NCBI GenBank assembly: GCA_034678805.1
Contig: JAXDBN010000010.1
Span: 1 to 8,781 of the forward strand
Source of the DNA: PHAA01 sp034678805
Lineage (GTDB): Bacteria > Bacillota > Syntrophomonadia > Syntrophomonadales > Syntrophomonadaceae
DNA: 8,781 nucleotides
Direction of reading: 5' to 3'
Shown one piece after another: positions 4,940 to 8,781 of the stretch (its first letter is position 1; each line of letters begins with the position of its first letter). Below the pieces are notes generated by a model that searched no databases, was not told where the DNA came from, and saw only the letters and a program-made list of their open reading frames with translations. A program made the position numbers and the translations under genes.

Positions 4940-5530
4940 CTAACAGCTGCTCCAGCCGTATTTGCCTTTCATCTCCACAAAAGCAACTTCTCCTACTACT
5001 TCAGAGTGCAATTGCCCTTGTTTATCCCGGGTGATAAGGGTCAGCTCCTGCCAACCCGCTGGACCGATAGGAATTATCATCCTACCTCCTTTCTCTAGCT
5101 GGTTGACCAGATCCACGGGTATTTTTTCCGCTGCGGCAGTAACCATGATGCGATCATACGGTGCGTGTTCCATCCACCCCACACTGCCATCGTCGATCTT
5201 GTAAAAAATATTCCGGTAGCCCAGAATTTCAAGCTTCTCCCGGGCTTTTTCCGCTAATTCGCTGATTCTTTCTATGGTATATACTTCCCCGGCGAACTCA
5301 GCCAGCAGAGCAGTTTGGAATCCCGAGCCTGTCCCAATCTCCAGCACCCGGCAATCCGGATACAGATCCAGAATCCGGGTCATTTCTAAAACCAGACTGG
5401 GCTGGGATATGGTTTGCCCAAAGCCAATCGGCAAGGGACGATCTTGCAAAGCGTACTCCTTAAATTCATTATCAATAAAAAAAGCGCGGTCCAGGGAGTA
5501 GAAGAAATCCATCAGCTTTTGACGGTCCAT
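4940..5530 (-). CDS. pcm: Protein-L-isoaspartate O-methyltransferase
   Basis: Transfers a methyl group from S-adenosylmethionine to the side chain of L-isoaspartate in aged proteins, beginning their repair in the cytoplasm. The 196 residues match the usual size of a bit over 200. Family marks in order: DRPLPIGFGQTISQP (residues 30-44, the substrate-side motif), the AdoMet loop VLEIGTGSGFQTALL (62-76), the acidic position in VYTIERI (83-89), DDGSVGW (113-119), YDRIMVTAAA (125-134), and IIPIG (152-156). The ATG at 5530 is preferred because GAGGTG lies about 5 bases before it. A TTG six codons upstream would place that site inside the gene. It appears to be transcribed alone: a candidate promoter lies upstream at 5569-5597, and the gene before it has its own terminator. 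Confidence 0.93.
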   Translation of the reverse strand: MDRQKLMDFFYSLDRAFFIDNEFKEYALQDRPLPIGFGQTISQPSLVLEMTRILDLYPDCRVLEIGTGSGFQTALLAEFAGEVYTIERISELAEKAREKLEILGYRNIFYKIDDGSVGWMEHAPYDRIMVTAAAEKIPVDLVNQLEKGGRMIIPIGPAGWQELTLITRDKQGQLHSEVVGEVAFVEMKGKYGWSSC

Positions 5531-5568
5531 ATGCCCACCTCGCTCCAAATTAAAATTAGGTTACCTTA

Positions 5569-5597
5569 ATAATAATAGAAGAACCCCGCGTAAACAA
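5569..5597 (-). promoter_or_regulatory. Candidate promoter of pcm
   Basis: On the minus strand TTGTTT (5592-5597), 17 bases, then TATTAT (5569-5574). The -10 box differs from consensus at one position. The -35 box is weak, but the spacing is ideal. It lies about 40 bases before the chosen pcm start. Confidence 0.4.
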
Positions 5598-5634
5598 ATA
5601 GGTCTTTTGGCCATCCAGGTGGAATTTTGGGCAT

Positions 5635-5668
5635 GAATAAAGGGTGACAGTTATAACCCTGTCACCCT
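5635..5668 (-). terminator. Intrinsic terminator of the membrane-anchored protein gene
   Basis: AGGGTGACAG (5641-5650) and CTGTCACCCT (5659-5668) form a perfect 10-bp stem with an 8-base loop. On the minus strand TTATTC follows. It lies 6 bases after the TAA of the gene at 5675-6421 and separates it from pcm. Confidence 0.75.
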
Positions 5669-5674
5669 CTACTG

Positions 5675-6421
5675 TTACTTGCTGGTTGAACCCAGCATCG
5701 GGGCTTTGATCTCCATCTTTTTGCCAAAATCGGAGAACCCCACGTTTATTTCCAATTTGGTATTGTTGTTGCCCTTGTTAACCGCGGTAAGATTAGCCTT
5801 ACTTATAGTACTGTCTTTATAATCGATCCAGATCAGGTATTCAAAATCTTTCCACAAATTCTCCATTAGTTCACTGTCTACAGTTGGATTACACTTGACC
5901 ATCAGGCAATCTGTCCCATTGATGTCTTCGAATTGGACTTTCTGTACCTCATTGATACTCTGAAATCTAAAGTTGGATAAAGGGTTCAACTCACTCATCA
6001 ACAAGTCTTCAGAATTGGTGGTACCGCTATCAATTACCAGCCATTTCTTAGAGAAGGCGTCATAATTATAGATGGTCTGGTCCAGATAGTATATATCCAC
6101 CGGTGTTTTAACCATCTCCCCCTTTATATGTGTATTTCCCAGTTCTCTTTCACCTTCGACTTCGCTTATCACCTCCCTCCGGTCATCAACTGTAAATCCA
6201 GATTGCAGGCTGAAGCGATAACTGCTTTGCGCGGCCATATTATCTATGGCCTTCTGCAGTTCGACCCCGGGATCCAAGCGAGATCTCACATAATATTGAC
6301 TCAGACTCTGGGCGCTCAACAAAGCGATTATGACCACAGCCACAACTGGAATTGCTATCCACATGATTTTCTTAATAGGTTTCACCCCCGCCTTATAGCC
6401 TTTGCTAATGGCTTCGTTCAT
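5675..6421 (-). CDS. N-terminally anchored extracytoplasmic protein, possibly LolA/LppX-like
   Basis: Encodes 248 residues from the ATG at 6421; the TTG directly before it is an alternative. No clear ribosome binding site precedes either. The N-terminus is a short basic cytoplasmic part (KGYKAGVKPIKK), one membrane helix at about residues 19-36 (IMWIAIPVVAVVIIALL), then about 210 residues outside. The outer part alternates strand-like segments: SSYRFSLQSGF, IYYLDQTIYNYDAFSKKWLV, YLIWIDYKDSTISKANLTAV. Such an order, with a mid-domain YNYD...WLVID, resembles half-open beta-barrel lipid-carrier folds (LolA, LppX). That is an inference from pattern, not a recognised family match. It lies between two terminators and looks monocistronic. 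Confidence 0.75.
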   Translation of the reverse strand: MNEAISKGYKAGVKPIKKIMWIAIPVVAVVIIALLSAQSLSQYYVRSRLDPGVELQKAIDNMAAQSSYRFSLQSGFTVDDRREVISEVEGERELGNTHIKGEMVKTPVDIYYLDQTIYNYDAFSKKWLVIDSGTTNSEDLLMSELNPLSNFRFQSINEVQKVQFEDINGTDCLMVKCNPTVDSELMENLWKDFEYLIWIDYKDSTISKANLTAVNKGNNNTKLEINVGFSDFGKKMEIKAPMLGSTSK

Positions 6422-6490
6422 CAATATTCTATTAGAGGCTCATATAATATATTCCGGTTTGGATTTCAGAATATTATTCCATCGGCCGCG

Positions 6491-6520
6491 AAAAAAACCG
6501 CTGCAGAAATCCTGCAGCGG
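6491..6520 (-). terminator. groESL terminator 2
   Basis: CCGCTGCAG (6498-6506) and CTGCAGCGG (6512-6520) form a perfect 9-bp GC-rich stem with a 5-base loop. On the minus strand seven T follow (6497-6491). This is a strong intrinsic terminator, the second of two after groEL. Confidence 0.88.
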
Positions 6521-6531
6521 ATAAGACCATC

Positions 6532-6567
6532 AAAAAAGAACCTCCACAGAATTCTGCGGAGGTTCTT
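6532..6567 (-). terminator. groESL terminator 1
   Basis: AAGAACCTCC (6536-6545) pairs with GGAGGTTCTT (6558-6567), and the interior CAGAATTCTG is itself self-complementary, so the stem continues with one G-U pair on the minus-strand RNA. A run of six T ends the hairpin on that strand (6537-6532). It is the first terminator met by polymerase leaving groEL. Confidence 0.85.
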
Positions 6568-6611
6568 GGATTAAACTGATCGGGTTGAGTAAACAGGGAT
6601 GACCGGGCTGA

Positions 6612-8258
6612 TTACATCATGCCCATGCCGCCTCCCATGCCGCCCATTCCGCCGCCGGGCATGCCGCCTTTGTCTTCGCCTGGCTTCTCGGACACAATCG
6701 CTTCAGTAGTCAGCAGCATGGCTGAAATACTGGCCGCATTCTGTACCGCAGAACGGGTAACCTTGGCCGGATCGATGATACCGGCTTTGATCATATCTTC
6801 ATACACATTGGTCAGAGCGTTGAAGCCCATGCCCGGCTGGGCAGCCTGGGCTTCTTTGACCTTCTCTACCACAACCGAGCCTTCAATACCAGCATTATTG
6901 GCAATCTGGCGCAGGGGTTCTTCCAGGGCTTTCATAACCAGGTTTACACCGGTCAGCTCATCGCCGCTGGCATTAACACTGCCGACCGCAGGGATAGCAT
7001 TGATCAGGGCCACACCGCCGCCGGATACGATACCTTCTTCAACTGCGGCCTTGGTTGCAGCCAGGGCGTCCTCAATGCGGTGTTTCTTCTCTTTCAATTC
7101 GGTTTCAGTAGCGGCACCGACTTTGATGATGGCTACCCCGCCGGACAGCTTGGCCATCCGTTCCTGCAGCTTCTCACGGTCATATTCGGAGTCACTGGCT
7201 TCCAGCTGGGCTTTAATGTTGGAAATACGGGCTTTTACGGACTCTTCGGTACCAGCTCCGTCAACGATAATGGTCTCATCCTTCTTGACCACTACATTGT
7301 TGGCGCGGCCCAGCATATCCAGGGTGACGCTTTCCATCTTGACGCCCATGTCTTCGGTGACAACCTGCCCATTGGTGAGGATCGCAATGTCTTCCAGCAT
7401 GGCTTTTCTTCTTTCACCAAAGGCTGGGGATTTGACGGCTACACAGTTGAAAGTGCCTCTGAGTTTATTGACTACCAGGGTAGCCAGGGCTTCACCCTCT
7501 ACATCTTCAGCAATCAGCAGCATAGGCTTGCCGGTTTGAACTACCTTCTCCAGCACGGGCAGTACTTCGGTAATCGCGGATATCTTTTTATCGGTAATCA
7601 GAATGTAGGGATTTTCCAATTTGGCTTCCATCTTTTCGGTGTCGGTAACCATGTAGTGGGAAATATAGCCGCGGTCGAAATTCATTCCTTCTACGACCTC
7701 AAGGGAGGTTCCCATGGAATTGGATTCTTCAACGGTAATAACGCCATCCCGGCCTACTTTCTCCATGGCATCGGCAATAAGGCTGCCGATTTCAGGATCA
7801 CTGGCGCTGATAGCGGCTACCTGGGCAATAGCTTCGCGGGATTCTACCGGCTTGCTGATGGATACGATGGCATCGGTAGCGGCCTGGACGGCTTTTTCGA
7901 TACCTCTTCTCATGATCATGGGATTGGCGCCGGCGGCCACATTTTTCAGGCCTTCTTTGATCATGGCCTGGGCTAAAACGGTGGCGGTGGTGGTTCCATC
8001 ACCGGCAATGTCATTAGTCTTGATAGCAACTTCCTTGACCAATTGGCAGCCCAGGTTCTCCCAGGGATCTTCCAGGTCAATGTCACGAGCTATAGTAACA
8101 CCATCATTGGTGATGGTTGGGGAACCAAATTTACGGTCCAGTACCACGTTCCGGCCTTTGGGTCCCAGGGTGACCTTTACGGTATTGGCCAGGGTGTCAA
8201 CGCCCTTCTCCAGCGATCTTCTAGCCTCTTCACCAAATTTAATCTCTTTGGAAAACAT
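6612..8258 (-). CDS. groEL: Chaperonin GroEL (Hsp60), 60 kDa subunit
   Basis: Forms the double seven-subunit ring that, with the GroES lid and ATP, folds cytoplasmic proteins. The 548 residues are full length. Visible marks: KVTLGPKGRNV (28-38), Asp52 in TNDGVTIARDI, the ATP motif AGDGTTTAT with Asp87, and the family signature AAVEEGIVSGGG near residue 405-416. The C-terminus is the flexible Gly-Met tail (GGMPGGGMGGMGGGMGMM) that projects into the cavity. The start follows AAGGAGG at a good distance. It begins MFSKEIKFGEEARR, slightly unlike the common MAKEIKFG. It lies 25 bases after groES in one operon and is followed by two terminators. Control is by CIRCE at the operon start. Confidence 0.98.
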   Translation of the reverse strand: MFSKEIKFGEEARRSLEKGVDTLANTVKVTLGPKGRNVVLDRKFGSPTITNDGVTIARDIDLEDPWENLGCQLVKEVAIKTNDIAGDGTTTATVLAQAMIKEGLKNVAAGANPMIMRRGIEKAVQAATDAIVSISKPVESREAIAQVAAISASDPEIGSLIADAMEKVGRDGVITVEESNSMGTSLEVVEGMNFDRGYISHYMVTDTEKMEAKLENPYILITDKKISAITEVLPVLEKVVQTGKPMLLIAEDVEGEALATLVVNKLRGTFNCVAVKSPAFGERRKAMLEDIAILTNGQVVTEDMGVKMESVTLDMLGRANNVVVKKDETIIVDGAGTEESVKARISNIKAQLEASDSEYDREKLQERMAKLSGGVAIIKVGAATETELKEKKHRIEDALAATKAAVEEGIVSGGGVALINAIPAVGSVNASGDELTGVNLVMKALEEPLRQIANNAGIEGSVVVEKVKEAQAAQPGMGFNALTNVYEDMIKAGIIDPAKVTRSAVQNAASISAMLLTTEAIVSEKPGEDKGGMPGGGMGGMGGGMGMM

Positions 8259-8283
8259 CTATGTAGCCTCCTTCAATAATTTG

Positions 8284-8574
8284 TTAGACTAATTTAGCCA
8301 GGATATCTCTCTCTGATAGGATAAGAACGGTTTCGCCGTCCAGTTTAATTTCCATTCCGCCATATTTAGAAAAGATAATCTTGTCTCCTACAGCAATGTC
8401 CATGGGAACTCTCTCGCCCTTATCGTTCAGAGGACCGGGACCTACCGCTAATACTTCGGCTTCCTGGGGTTTCTCTTTTGCTGTGTCAGGCACAAACAAG
8501 CCGCTCTTGGTTTTCTGTTCTTCGACTTCGGAAACTTTTACAACCACACGATCGCCTAATGGTTTAATGTTCAC
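8284..8574 (-). CDS. groES: Co-chaperonin GroES (Hsp10)
   Basis: Forms the seven-subunit lid of GroEL. The start is placed at the GTG at 8574 (product MNIKPLGDRVVVK, 96 residues), because AGGAGG lies 8 bases before it. A longer frame from 8607 would put the start codon inside the CIRCE operator and adds a non-homologous MLTTNNKGGIP. Family marks: the N-terminal signature IKPLGDRVVVKVSE, the mobile loop that grips GroEL (about residues 16-32, EEQKTKSGLFVPDTAKE), the roof region at GPGPLNDKGE, and the C-terminal ILSERDILAKLV. It is the first gene of the groES-groEL operon. Confidence 0.97.
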   Translation of the reverse strand: MNIKPLGDRVVVKVSEVEEQKTKSGLFVPDTAKEKPQEAEVLAVGPGPLNDKGERVPMDIAVGDKIIFSKYGGMEIKLDGETVLILSERDILAKLV

Positions 8575-8600
8575 TGGGATGCCTCCTTTATTATTTGTTG

Positions 8601-8627
8601 TTAGCACTCAGTAATTGCGAGTGCTAA
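8601..8627 (-). promoter_or_regulatory. CIRCE operator (HrcA binding site)
   Basis: TTAGCACTC (8601-8609), nine bases, GAGTGCTAA (8619-8627): the exact consensus inverted repeat. In many bacteria HrcA repressor binds this element and GroESL activity feeds back on HrcA. Here it lies between the predicted transcription start and groES, so it is also in the mRNA leader. hrcA is not in this window. Confidence 0.97.
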
Positions 8628-8639
8628 TATACATTTAAT

Positions 8640-8668
8640 ATATTAGGCAACTACGGCCTGCGATACAA
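8640..8668 (-). promoter_or_regulatory. groESL promoter, vegetative sigma type
   Basis: On the minus strand TTGTAT (8663-8668), 17 bases, TAATAT (8640-8645). Transcription would begin near 8633, a few bases before CIRCE, the standard layout for HrcA control. Confidence 0.65.
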
Positions 8669-8781
8669 ATCATAAATCAGGCCAAATTTGCCCAATATCA
8701 TCGTTTAGTATTATTCTCCTGCAATTTTCCTTTTATACCTTCATCTAACTCACTTTTTCAAAAATGATATGCAGGAAAAGC

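Noticed and set aside
6619..8292. Long plus-strand open frames opposite groEL, up to 306 codons
   Set aside because: Antisense shadows of groEL caused by its codon bias. The composition is implausible, for example a Pro/Met-rich start that mirrors the Gly-Met tail.
8575..8607. Longer groES start at 8607
   Set aside because: It would put the start codon inside CIRCE and adds eleven residues not found in the family. The GTG at 8574 has a proper ribosome binding site.
8669..8781. TCCTGCA (about 8717-8723) and TGCAGGA (about 8770-8776) inverted repeat at the window end
   Set aside because: A 7-base match with a wide gap in AT-rich DNA and no neighbouring context in the window.

Overview
The window looks like a chromosomal segment of a low-to-mid GC Bacillota, most likely a clostridial anaerobe. 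The reasons are strong AGGAGG-type ribosome binding sites, frequent TTG starts, a CIRCE-controlled groES-groEL operon with a vegetative-type promoter, T-rich intrinsic terminators, and single-membrane-style lipoproteins and anchored proteins. I cannot name a genus from the sequence alone.

Right half (about 4940-8781, all minus strand, ordinary chromosome): a heat-shock operon groES-groEL starts at a good promoter and a perfect CIRCE operator (8601-8627) and ends in two tandem intrinsic terminators (6491-6567). Next come a 248-residue membrane-anchored protein with a long outside domain (5675-6421), a terminator, and pcm, the protein-L-isoaspartate O-methyltransferase (4940-5530). The 8669-8781 end holds no gene I can support.

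Left half (1-4775, accessory, more AT-rich): three small plus-strand clusters of membrane or exported proteins of unknown function. Cluster A is a 287-residue lipoprotein plus a 37-residue membrane protein. Cluster B is a 145-residue anchored or secreted protein plus a 120-residue protein with a signal peptide. Cluster C is a 69-residue two-helix membrane protein, an exported protein broken by a frameshift, and a second copy of the 37-residue protein. Clusters A and C are linked by the near-identical 37-residue gene. Clusters B and C are linked by a duplicated 145-165 bp leader, which carries a long hairpin with a T tract, 20-21 bp spaced repeats, a second arm that could pair with the hairpin, and a ribosome binding site.

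Between clusters A and B lies mobile-element wreckage: an IS256-family transposase missing its N-terminal part, a short sequence that looks like the tip of another element (possibly IS21-like), and an unrecognised gene fragment with an internal stop codon.

The most interesting material is the small-protein clusters and their repeated leader. They look like a duplicating family of cell-surface modules. Their function cannot be read from the sequence.
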